A program made the translations under genes and the position numbers. The notes beneath the pieces were generated by a model. The model saw only the letters and a list, made by a program, of their open reading frames with translations. It was not told the origin of the DNA and did no database searches. DNA of 64,000 bases from Pipra filicauda (lineage: Eukaryota > Chordata > Aves > Passeriformes > Pipridae), in assembly GCF_003945595.2 (NCBI RefSeq), contig NW_024104998.1:6268721-6332720 (forward strand), given 5' to 3'. This document shows positions 47,001 through 57,909 of this stretch, one piece after another; position 1 is the first letter of the stretch; every line of letters starts with the position of its first letter.

Positions 47001-50000
47001 GCTGGCTGAAATATCTGCAATTTATTAGAATCAACAAATTGCCTGAAGAGTCAAACCCTCCACCAGACAAATCATTTCAGGTTGACATGATATTACGTTT
47101 TCCTTGGGCTCCCTCTGCCCTTCCCTGGCTTGTCTCATGCTCATCTTGGGAATTCTCTGGAACAAGGAGTATGTTTTTACCCTGTTTGCAGCGTCCTCAG
47201 CACAAATAGGTTCCAGCTCTGCCTGGTGGGTGTTGTCATCGTGGAAATAATTGCAAATATCAGATTTACAGCGGGGCCGCCGTCGCTCTTCTTGAGGTTA
47301 CACAGCAATGTTTTCCTTAACTCTGCAGCCTGATTTGCAAACCACACTTCATTCTGGGGAGTTTCTGACAGAAACTTGGCCTTTGGCAAGCACTTAAGCC
47401 CATGAATTGTTGCTATTACACCGGGTTGAAATGCCTTCTTGCACAGGGGTGGACTGAATTCCACACGTACATGTTTTACTGGAGGTGTTTTTAAAAGCTT
47501 ACTCCCCTGGAAGATGTGTTGCCTGTCTAACTCCTCTCCAGGCCCTAATTTCGTGTGTTTCTGAGCCAGGTTGTCTCTCTGAGGTGACACAGTTCCTCCT
47601 CTGGAGTGTGCAGCGGGCTCCCAGCCACTCCATTAGTGCCCGTGGGGAGGAAGTGTGACCCCATGCAGAATGAGGCGAGCCTTGAATTACTGGAACTGCA
47701 AACAATTTGCATTATTCATGGAAAACAGGCCTTTCCTCAAGATCCTTTCTGCCAGCATCAGTGGCCAAGCTGAAGCATCAACTGCATATGTTACTCTCCT
47801 TGCTGGGATTGTTACTAATATGCATCACAATGAGAAAGCTGCTCCCTATTCCTAATGAACAGAGAGGATTTAAACATTTCCCTTCTAGGGAAAACAGGTG
47901 ATTCATCTCTCTTACTGGGAGGAAAGACTGACATATGTTGAACATATTGTACCCTGGCTTGTGAAGTTATAAAGCTTCCTCTGGAGGCAAGGATCGCTCA
48001 GAGGAGCCTTCCTTTGCTCCCCCTTCCCTCCCCTTCCCTCCCCATTTGATCCTTCCCCAGGCTGTAAACAAAGCTGCCTGTGTGCAATTGGGAAGGGCTG
48101 CTCCAAGATGGGAGACCTACAACTGGAGTCAACCACAGAGGGAATGGTTTGGCTAAATTTAATTAAAGTCATTCCCTCGCTTGGGCTGGGAACCCGGACA
48201 GTCTAAAAATACTTTGGTCCTCTTTTCTGGCTCTGATTTTAGGCCTGTGCTCTATATTTCTTTCTTTCTGGTGGCAGAAAATGTTACCGAAGTGCTCATA
48301 GGTTTGGTGGCTATTTTTTAACATGGGGTTTTCACAAATCCTTTTCTGAAAGCTGGGGCAAACGTTTGGGGAATAGCAAACGTGCTGCGCATGGGTCAGG
48401 TACGTTCTAGTCTAGAGCCATTTGTCTGTTAAAAAAAAAAAAATGCAGCTGCCTGGTTTATGGTGGGAGTTTTTTTAGACTGAAGCAAAATTCTTACCCT
48501 GCCTTTTGTCCAGCATGTGACACAAAGCCTGGTGCCACCAGCTCAGCTTCTGCAGAATGGCCCCAAAAGTGTTACCACCCCAGTTTTGTCTTCGAGCAGA
48601 AGGGCTGGATTAACAAAAAGAGCTCTGCTTTCCACCAGCCTGAGGGCTGCTCTGGCCTCGTCTTCCTTGGCTAATTTTGAATTAAGTTAAGAGGAATTGT
48701 CCAACTTCCTCTGGATGCCTTTGTATTGAGGCCTGGATCCTAAAAATATGTTGAAGCTCGTGGAATCCAAGCTGAATAGTTTTCAGCAAGTGGGTTGGTT
48801 GTCTTTATTAGAAACAGAAGCAGAGATCGATATTTTATAACAATTTTTAAGTTGCTTGTTGCTCCTTTTGGTTTTATTAACCACTGACAAGGACAGAAAT
48901 GGCCTGCCAGTCACACTGAGATGGAAAAGTAAGAAAAAATGGATTTTTTTCCCAAACATGCTTCACTACCAGAACCTGGCAAGAGCTCATGGCACTTTCC
49001 CCCACCATTTTTTTTGGTGTTACTGCTGTGTTGAAATCATGCTGTATAAAAACTATCAAAAGACTTGGAGAAAATGGACAGGAGAAGGAAAACCAGTTGA
49101 ATTTTAGAAGTATAAATAACTTAAGAAAACAAGTCAGAAGATTCCAATGATAGATGAAACTTGCAGTCAAAAGAACTTTATAACATTGGGATAAATGTTA
49201 AATACTTCTCCCTCAAAAGTCAGAACACTTAAAGCAGGTGACTCCTCTTTCCCAAGCAATAAAATCACAGAAAAATGTAGTTCTAGGTTAACCAAAGCTA
49301 GTCACAACTTACATTACTTCAGTTGAAAAAAAAATAAAAAGCCTTCAGAGAATTTTAAATGTTTCAGCTTCTATTTTCACACTGGCTTTTTCTGCTTCTC
49401 ATTCCACAATGACATTTCCATTTCAAATTGACCTTAAAAAAGGTTTTCAAGAAAGGAAGGTGAAACATTTGGATCATCCCCAGGCAATTCCCTCCTTTGT
49501 CCACAGTTTCTTCACTGCTGAGGATCCAAATCAAATCCTCAAACCAATATTCCTTTAAGCTGCATGATTTTTAGAGGAGGAGGAAATCTCCCCAGAACTG
49601 GAAATATTTTGCATACCAGCCACCTCAGATTTTTTTTCCTGAGTTACAGAAGTAACCAATATAGTCACAGATCCCTTCAGACTGTAGACAGAACTCATTT
49701 ACTCCAGAACACTCCCAGCAAATGCCAAGGATGCCCTCATTAATATTCCACAAAGGTTTTAGGATCAACACTAGCATGCATAATAGTGTTTAATGACAGC
49801 AGGGCTTATTATCAGAATGGTTTGGCCTCATCTGGCCTCTTTTGGCAAAATAATGTGCATAATAAGGTATGTTAATGCTGGGCTCTTTGGCAGGTCTCAG
49901 AAGATGAGACAGTACAGCTGGCAGGACGGAACGGGAGCAGCTGGAAGGGGAAGATTTGGTTTCTCCATATTAAAACGTTTGACATTTGGTATCTGAAGGG

Positions 50001-50460
50001 AACACTGTTTAGAGCTAATAAATAACTCACCAATGATGACAACCTGTAATAACAGCTTTTATTGTGGTCTGGTTAATCCTCCAATTCAGCTTGGTCCTAT
50101 TAGACCATCTGCCCTCCATTTATATTTTATTACGATTTTTTGGGCATCGTTAAATGTTGTGCACTTGGAAAGTTGTGGCCACACAAATGTGGGGAGCACG
50201 TCTGGGAGTCGTGGCTTGCACGGGGAAGGGGAACAAGCAGCAAGGCTCAGAGGGAAAGATGCAGAAATGAGTGCAGAGAACACTATTTTTCCATGGATCC
50301 CCTGGTGTTCCCCCCAAGGTGACAGTGGGTGGGTGCTGGCTTGCGTGCCCATCCAGTTCAGTGCACCTTTCTTCAAGCATTCCCATTTCTAGGGGTGGGA
50401 AAATGCCACTTTTTTTTTTCCCTTCTGAATGAATGTGGCCTGTTTCTGGCAGAGAAATTA
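38031..50460. other. Intergenic, no recognised gene
   Basis: Non-coding sequence with long T-rich patches near 38660-39070. A weak, old CR1-like phrase ('actgtggaatctcc' with 'agaaagtttttgagaac') lies near 38840-38890 but is too decayed to call. The 215-codon frame at 38137-38784 (+) runs through T-rich sequence and is not convincing. TAAT-rich stretches near 39170-39260, 42370-42450 and 49740-50160 could be conserved regulatory DNA. Confidence 0.55.
48007..48043 (+). repeat. Pyrimidine-rich tract
   Basis: A C/T run broken by a single G, built on ccccttccct units. It is a homopurine run on the other strand, a composition able to form triplex DNA; no function is implied. Confidence 0.75.
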
Positions 50461-50463
50461 TCG

Positions 50464-50465
<2 letters not shown>

Positions 50466-50524
<59 letters not shown>
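50466..50524 (+). repeat. (CT)n microsatellite, about 29 units
   Basis: An uninterrupted CT run of 59 bases. Open frames that read Ser-Leu or Glu-Arg repeats here (SLSLSL, EREREREREE-like) come from this run and are not proteins. It is the purest and longest simple repeat of the window and likely length-polymorphic. Confidence 0.98.
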
Positions 50525-50526
<2 letters not shown>

Positions 50527-52013
50527 AGCATCAAACACGTCAGCACCGATGATTCCGTCGAGGCCCGGGGTGACAACCAGGCCAGGCCACACATATTCCT
50601 CGTGGACACATCTGGTCATCAGGGACGTGCTGCTCCTGTGCCTCTCACAGCCCTCATGATGTCTGATGTCACTCATTTTTGGCACACTGTCAGACCTAAT
50701 CTCTCTGCCTGAAAAACAGTCGTTTGCACAGATAACCCGCCAGGTCTGGGAAATCCAGACCAGGAGTCGGAGTTTCTGTTTGGATGGACTGCACAGTGTC
50801 TTGTGTGCATCTTGGAGGTGACAGACTGGCTGAAAACCTGCCCTAGGACTGATTTCCAGGTGCAAAAACATCGCTGACCTGGAGTGACTGCAGCTCTCAG
50901 AGCAGAACGTGTGCTAAGGGAAAGAAGGATCAATAAGGATATTATAAAAAAAGAGGGAAGTGCTCTGGAAGGGGTAACACCTCCAGCATCTCAGGAGGTG
51001 TTTGTCAGCTTGTCATTAGTTAGGAAATAGGCTCCCTTGGCAGTGCAGTGAGTTAGAGGCACTCTTGTCTCAGAAACTTGACTTGCCAGGTCAATACAGA
51101 GGAGTGGAGGGGAGTTTGGAAAGGAAGCCGGTTGTGGACAGGTCTGGGAGTTGCCTGTTTCATAAAGTAGATTCATAGAACAGGTGCAAACACTGCAGGA
51201 GCTAAAAAAGGGGAAAAAATGAAGAAAGACTTTAGTTTCCCCTTAAAAACAACAGTTTGCAGAAAAGCTTGTTCATCTTGCTGGGAAGGGCCACACTCTC
51301 TGCCCTCTCTGGGCCCACCAGGAAGCTGCTGGAAGGGATGCTGTCCATATCCTCAGGGCTCTGGGCTCTGCTTAAAGGGGGTGGTCTTCTGGGATGTACT
51401 ATAGAAACAAATGCTTGAGACCAAAAAAAAGCAGGATTTATAGCACTGTAGCTACTTTAAAAATATTCTTTAGCTTCCCTCAGGGAAGAAATGAAAAACT
51501 TCCAAAGGAGTGGTTCAGCCTTCAGCTGTGTGGGTTTCCTTTTGTTGTTTCATGAGTAAGATACCAAGGAAGAACTGAGTGCCCTTTTCAGAGAGTGTCT
51601 CATGTACCAGTGTGTTTTTCCACCTGTTAATTATTTCCATCCCATTACTCACACATCACTACCCGTCACAGCAGCCTTCTCTGAATATTGAATGCAATTC
51701 ATAAAAACAGCTCTGTCTACTGATCGTGCACTTAATCATAATTAATAATGCTTAAATATAACCAGGGAGAGGGATTAGAATCAGGAGTGAGCATCTTACT
51801 GCTGATTTCACAGTGTTTTTTTCTGTGAAGTTTCATTTAAAATACTGAACAAACCGAATGAAGGAGAATGTTTTAACACAGTGCTGCTTTAGGAGTAGCC
51901 CAGAATGACCAACAATTCTAAACCTACTTAGAAACAGGCTCTAACTAGGCCACTTACATTAGTTAGGCAAAATTAATGTTTACATAAGAAAAAAAATATC
52001 AAACTTAAGTTTA

Positions 52014-52089
52014 GTTGGTGTTAGGTCAAAGGTTGAACTTGATGATCTAAGAGGTCTCTTCCAACCTCAGTGATTCTGTGATTCTGTAA
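52014..52089 (+). mobile_element. CR1 LINE 3' tail, different subfamily (+)
   Basis: The last ~75 bp of a CR1: 'aggttgaacttgatgatcta', 'agaggtctcttccaacctca', 'gtgattctgtgattctgtaa'. The 'gattctgt' tandem octamer tail is intact. The wording differs from the other copies here ('gatgatctaagaggtctc' rather than 'gatctttaaggtccc'), so it belongs to another CR1 subfamily. Confidence 0.9.
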
Positions 52090-54308
52090 ATTCAGTAGAA
52101 CTTGTAAGGTCCTCAGCCAGCAGAGCTGGAGTTGCTGAGAGACACCCTTAAAAAGACATCAGCCTGGAGATAAAACATATTTCTGCCTCTTTATAAAGTG
52201 CTGATAAATCATGTGACAAAGAGAGAGAGAAATTCAGGACACTGAAGGTTTTCTCCCACTATGCATGGCCTGATCATGACAGAAACATATGTAGAAAAGA
52301 GCCTCATACCAGATAATCTTGGCTTTTTTTACAATGGATGAGCCACAGATAAGTTATAAAATACATGTAAACATTTGTCACTGTGTGTGGGGTTTTTTTT
52401 AATGTCTCACTCTTGTCTTTCAGTGAGACTGTGATTGGACTTCTTAGGAAAAGCAATGAAAAACCTTAATTAAAATTTTGCTGCTCCCTGGACATCTGTT
52501 CCAGAGTGTTATATAAAATATTACACATGGTTATAAATATACATTCATATTTTATTTTAAACACATTAGTAATTGGGTTTTATAGGGCCACGGTGATTTA
52601 TGAGACACAGGATTGCAGCGCTGGAGGCACGTGTGCACACACTCCTACAGAGACACATATGTGGTCATCTATGGAATTCTGGAGTGTCAGCAAACTTCTG
52701 GGAAAGCTGTTTTTTGGCAAGGAAGCAGCTCAGCTTCCACACCTGCAGTGGGTGCTTTGCTTCTGATATTCCTGTCAGACTCCCCATTGCAAAAAGGCCT
52801 CAAATGTTGTAAAAGTAGAAGGTATTCAGGGACAGTGATAACCCACAGCAGCTTTAGTCATTTCTGGTGCTCTATAAAGGGCTACAAGATATGTTATTCC
52901 CTGGAAAGCAGCTCTTAGGAATGTTTGTTACCTTTAGCCTGTCAAAACCTTCCATGGAGAACTTGGCAATTAGTGCTCCACCCCTTAGAAATGATGCAGA
53001 GAAGGCTGTGAAGGCTCACCAGGCCTTTATTCACCTGCTCTGGATGATCCAACAGATGGAATTATGTCTTTTCCACAAACTTTTGAAAGAACTTGTGGTG
53101 AGTTTAAAGAGATCTAATAAAATCTTGCCTGCTAATGCGGTTCCCAATACAGCCCTGAACCATTTCTGGAGCAAGTCTCAGCCTTCCTGAAGTTTCTCTA
53201 TGATCCCTGCACATCATATGACAAGTGCATTGCTAATTAACAGCAACTCATTCTTGGAAACTGCTCCCAGAGGGTTTCATCCCCGTTTAATGATCAGCCA
53301 GGAGGTTCAGCAGCAGAGGCCCTGGAGCAGCTGCCTCAGGAATGCTCTGGCTGCACAGATCCTGCTTCGGCAGCAGAGACCATGAGAGGACAGGTTGTCT
53401 TTCAACAAGCCTGAGCACTCCAGAGCAAAAGCTGGAGGTGGTGAATAGGCAGAACAGTGCCAGCAGCAAAGAAATCTCCGTGTTTCCTCCAGTGTCACAT
53501 CAGACTACACGGGACAAGGGGAGAAGTCACCTGCTACCCGGACTCTGTCAGATCAGTGGCTTGTTCCATTTGGGACTTCCCCTGAACTCCCTTCCCTCTT
53601 TATTTTCATTCTTTTCCCCTTCTGCACCATCTTCAGAGCTGTCTGTCACACTGGCCTCTCCCAACCTGTGCAGATGCACAGAGCTTTTCCAGCTCAACAG
53701 CAGAAGCTCGATGTGGAAACATCCTGACGTTGCCGACTCACCGGATCAGGAGCATTTTCTCTGAAACGAGCAGCTTCAGTGAGCTTATTATCCACCCCAG
53801 TGCACAGGACACAGGGAAGGACCTGGGTCAGACTCACAGCACATTCCCTGGAGCTGGTGTCCTCGTGGGCTTGCAGCCCAGAGATCTACAACTAACTGGA
53901 AAATCCTAACAACTCCAGTACCACCTGGAGCACAGCTGCAGGAATTCCCACCTCAGGGGTCTGGGCTGAAGTAGAGTTTGCTGTGGATGCATCCAAGTCA
54001 TAACGTGTGTTGGCAGGTGATCTGTGGGACACGTTGAACCCTTGCACAAGTGTCTGATGCTGGATTTATCTACAGGAGAATGAAGCCCCACAAAAGGTTT
54101 GTTCTTGTCCTTCAGTGGTCAGCAGTGGGAAATCACATGTGGCTGTCGAGTTACTGCCTCTGCACTGGCAGTGCCACCAGAGGCCCTTTATTTAGTGTTA
54201 TTTGGTATATGTTATTTCACTTTATTTCTTGTCTTCATTTCTCAAATACGTTTGTAAGTCAGAGACTTACTTACTGATTTCCCCACTGCCAGGGACCCTG
54301 GGTTTGGA

Positions 54309-54325
54309 GATGGATGGATGGATGG
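54309..54325 (+). repeat. (TGGA)n short tetranucleotide repeat
   Basis: About four copies of tgga/gatg after 'ggtttggaga'. Confidence 0.8.
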
Positions 54326-55236
54326 CCACCCTCTGGGGGCTGATGCCACCAAAACACAGCCAGTGCCCCGTGGGGGTGTAACTTCCCACTCCTTTTCTCC
54401 TCCCTCAGCCATCAGGAATTGTCACAGGAGACTGGCTGTGCTTTGGCAGTGGGAGAGGCCGTGAGGATCCTTCCCCCGGGGCAGAACATGCCTTCTTTCA
54501 TGCAGAAGTGGACTTGGCAAGCCTGACCTACATTTTGGATGGCTCTGGTGCAGCAGACTGGAAACCTGGTGGCAGCTCCAGATAAAATGAAAGTGGGGCA
54601 GGCTTTTGTTGGATTACGGAAATGATTAGCATGAAACACGAGTCTGTGTCTTACTTAATTGCATTAATTGAATGTTGCCCCACCATGTTTTGTATTCAGC
54701 ATGCTGCTGGATGTTGGTTGGAAAACAGCCACGCAGAGGGCAGCTGAATGTTTTGCCTGGCAGGGAGAGAAAGGGTGAGATCCTTTTTTTTTTTTTTTTA
54801 CTGTGGAAGCATAAGAATATATCTGGAATGAGTCTGTACGTTGGATGTTCCCACTCAAATGAGAAGTAGGTAAACAGTGAAATGTTTGCATTGCCATTGT
54901 TGGGTTCCAAAGTTAACTGCCACAGACATTGAAACGCCAGATGAAGGCAAATTGCTCCTTCTTTGGACACAGCTAATTCCTGTTCTGTGTCCTCGCCACA
55001 GTGCTGGATTCCCAGCCAGAAGGACATTGTCTGGCAGCGCTGGTCTGGTTTGCAATGCCTCGGGCTTTAAATAAAGAGGGAGGGATGGACACAGACATCA
55101 AGGAGCATCTTGGAAGGGAAAGAGCAGGAGAGCTTCAAGCGCTGGGCAGCCTGAGGTCTGTGATCTCGAGAGGCACCCGGCTGTTGTTGTCTCTCTTTAA
55201 AAGCCAGTGATGTTTTCTGCTTCTTCCTCCCCCCAG

Positions 55237-55383
55237 TTCTTCCCGGAGAAAAGCCCCCCGGGCGGTGCTGAGTGGAGGTGGAGACCGGGGCGCCCCAACA
55301 CAAAGGTTTCAAAAGGACGGGATGCCGGCATCCTGGAAGGAAAAACAAAACCCGGGGGACGTTTCCTCCTCACCCGCGAAAAG
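55237..55383 (+). other. Possible CpG-rich exon of an unidentified transcript
   Basis: A 147-nt segment sits between a good acceptor (ctgcttcttcctccccccag, ending 55236) and a good donor (aaaag then gtattt at 55384). It is open for exactly 49 codons in phase 0/0, starting FFPEKSPPGGAEWRW and ending GGRFLLTREK. It contains 11 CpG dinucleotides, far more than the flanks. The peptide is basic and Gly/Pro-rich and matches nothing I know. It may be a non-coding exon, a small CpG island, or chance. Confidence 0.25.
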
Positions 55384-56861
55384 GTATTTGGGGCTGGGAG
55401 AGCCTCTTTTCTCTCCTCTTTGTCTGCGGCTGAAGAGGGGCTGGGGCTCAGCCCTGAGTTCCTTTGCTGGGGAAGGAGCTGGAATTGCTTTTCCAGATGG
55501 ATTGCCCGGCAGCATCCCCAGGCACCCTGGGAATGAGGAGACTTTATGGAGCCCTTCGTGGCTCTTTTGTTTACGTGCCCTGGGCTCAGAGTCACTCAGA
55601 GAAGGGCCAGGACATCGACACAGCCCTGCTGGGTCCCTAACACGGGAAGAATTCCAGGTGCCCTTGCAAAGCCGGTGTCATTCCCATTTTGGCACTTCTG
55701 TGGACGGGTAAACACTTGGCTCAGATTTCTCCCACACCAGGTCATGGGTTCTGGGAGAAAGCACAGTGTTTGCTTTGAGGAAGAGCTTTAATGTTCAAAT
55801 CCATTAGGATATAGAGTGGCAGGAAGGAGAGATGTGGTAGAAGAGAAGGGGAGGAAGGTTTTTACCAGCAGACAGTGGTTTCCTCTGCTGCTGGGCCTGG
55901 TGGGGAGGACACACTGAGAGGTTCCCCCAGAAAGCCATAAATGAAGTCCTGCTGTGGGGGCCTGTTGAGGATTTTCTCCAAAGAGAACTGGAATATTTTC
56001 CTTCTGGTGAACCACAAGAGAATGTTACTACATCCTGTGCCTTGCATGGCTTATAAATAGAAGGAGGAAAGGAATGACTGGTTAACTGTTTGACCTCGGT
56101 TTGGGGGGGAAAAGCCTCCCAAGAAACCTCAGGGACTCACCCCATTAAGCATACAGGAAAATGTCACAGATCTGGCACCTTAATTATATGCTAATGACAT
56201 CCTACCAGGAGGAAAAGCTTCAGATGTCTGCAAGAAAAATACCTGACTGAGAGGGGCTGTGTGTGCTCACAAAGCCCTTTCTGACAACCATTCCCTCTCT
56301 CTTTTTGTCTTTTTTTTTTTTTAGCGTTTGAAAAACAAAAGAAAACAAAAAAGCAGGCTGAAGAACTAGGTGAACCTTTGACATTTGTGTTTGATTTTCA
56401 GCCCCTGAGCACGAACTGAAAACAAAACAAATCCTGCTGCAGAGAGGTTTGTCAAACGTGCAGACTTTCAATGACCCTTCTGTTCAGAATGTTTTTCTGA
56501 TTCACTTCTAGCTAAAGTTGCAAATGGTCTTTACCCATCACCCTCTGGTGAACTTGTCTGCAAAATACCTGTTATTTTCCTATAAATTTATTTGCTTCAC
56601 ATGGATTAAAAAAATTGGTTAATATAAACACTTAGTAGATTTAATGGAAGTATACCCAGATATGCAATCCAGGTATCTATTAGGAATTTTTTTTACTTAC
56701 TTGTTCGTTCAAATTATTCTTTTCCAGGGACTTTGCATCACACCTGAATGCTTGGAGAGCCCTCTACCCAGGGCAGGAGCTAATGTGACACCTACGTGGA
56801 CAGTTTTACTAACTCAGGTTTACATTCATTCACATGTGGTGCATTTATGGGGACTAAAATT

Positions 56862-57176
56862 ATACAAAAACCAAACAAAACCCAACCAACCAACAACAAC
56901 AACAACAAAAATCTAAAAAACCCAACAACAACAAAAACAAACCACAAAAACAGCCCAGGAAGGACATCTGAATATTCATGGACAAAACCAAACCAAACCA
57001 AACAAAAAAAACCCCAAAACCAAAACCAAACCAAACCAACAAACAAAAACACAAAAAACCCAAAACCTGAAAAAAAAACCAAAACAAAACCACAAAGAAA
57101 CCAAACCAAACCAAAATAAAAACAAAACCCAACCAAACCAACAAAACCCAAGCCAAACAAAACCCAAACAAACAGG
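56862..57176 (+). repeat. A/C-biased low-complexity tract (AAACC/AACCAAAC-like)
   Basis: About 315 bases made almost only of A and C on the + strand, with recurring accaaacc, aacaacaac and aaaaccc words. It is interrupted once (about 56953-56981, 'cagcccaggaaggacatctg' and following bases) by ordinary sequence. On the - strand it reads as repeated TTTGG/TTTTGGG. The Phe/Trp/Gly/Leu-rich frames on the - strand (runs like FGLVWFG) and the Lys/Asn/Pro/Thr-rich frame on the + strand are translations of this repeat and not genes. Confidence 0.95.
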
Positions 57177-57791
57177 GGGGAAAAAGAGAGAGGAAGAGGA
57201 AAAGCCTCCGTTATTGTGAAGGTAATCTCAAAAATAGTGATAGAAAAGTTGCTTTGACAGTAAAAAAATTATGGAGGCTGAGAATGTGAGACTGTAAAAT
57301 GTGACAATCCCTTTAGGTTTTATCTAAGATTTGGGAAACAGCCCTGATACTTGTAGAATAAACAGGGGTTTGTTTTCTCCTGTAGGACATAAATTGGGTT
57401 AACTAGATTTAATTTATTAATTGAATGTAAAAAAAAAATGTTCTGTTTAAATTATACTAAAAATAGCAGCCTTGTGTGTGTCCCTGGGATGAGCAGTCAT
57501 GGGACACATCAGGATGGTTTTCAGGAGGCACAGAAAGGAATCAGCTGAAGTCAACAAGAGTTTTTTTCTTTGCTGCTGAAAGATGTGCTGTTTGCTTTGA
57601 TATAACCAACCATGGGGGCCAGGCAGAAGAAAAACCTCCTCAAAGCTCAGAAGTTTTGCTTTGAGATATATTTGCCAGATCCTTCTGTCACTGGGGTTCA
57701 TCTCAGCAGGTTGGTTTGAGGATAAAACAGAAGGACTGGGCTCCTCTGTTTTGATGCTTCTCAGGGCTGTTCGTTTTTGTCTGGCAAAAGG

Positions 57792-57909
57792 TTCTCCTTT
57801 TGTACCTTCACATCTTTGAGCAATGAAACCATCCCAGTCTGGGATGAAGATTCCCCTTTTGTACCTTCACATATCTGAGCAGTGAAACCAGCCCAGTCTG
57901 GGATGGTTT
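57792..57909 (+). repeat. 59-bp tandem duplication
   Basis: Two adjacent copies of a unit beginning ttc(t/c)ccttttgtaccttcaca and ending cccagtctgggatg, at 57792-57850 and 57851-57909. There are roughly six differences, so the duplication is not recent. Each copy holds the near-palindrome cccagtctggga. Confidence 0.93.

Noticed and set aside
50150..50871. Frames with Glu-Arg or Ser-Leu repeats
   Set aside because: Translation of the (CT)n microsatellite.
56792..57171. Overlapping 63-122-codon minus-strand frames rich in Phe, Trp, Gly, Leu and Val that look like a membrane protein
   Set aside because: They are three-frame translations of the same A/C repeat tract; all frames give the same low-complexity composition.
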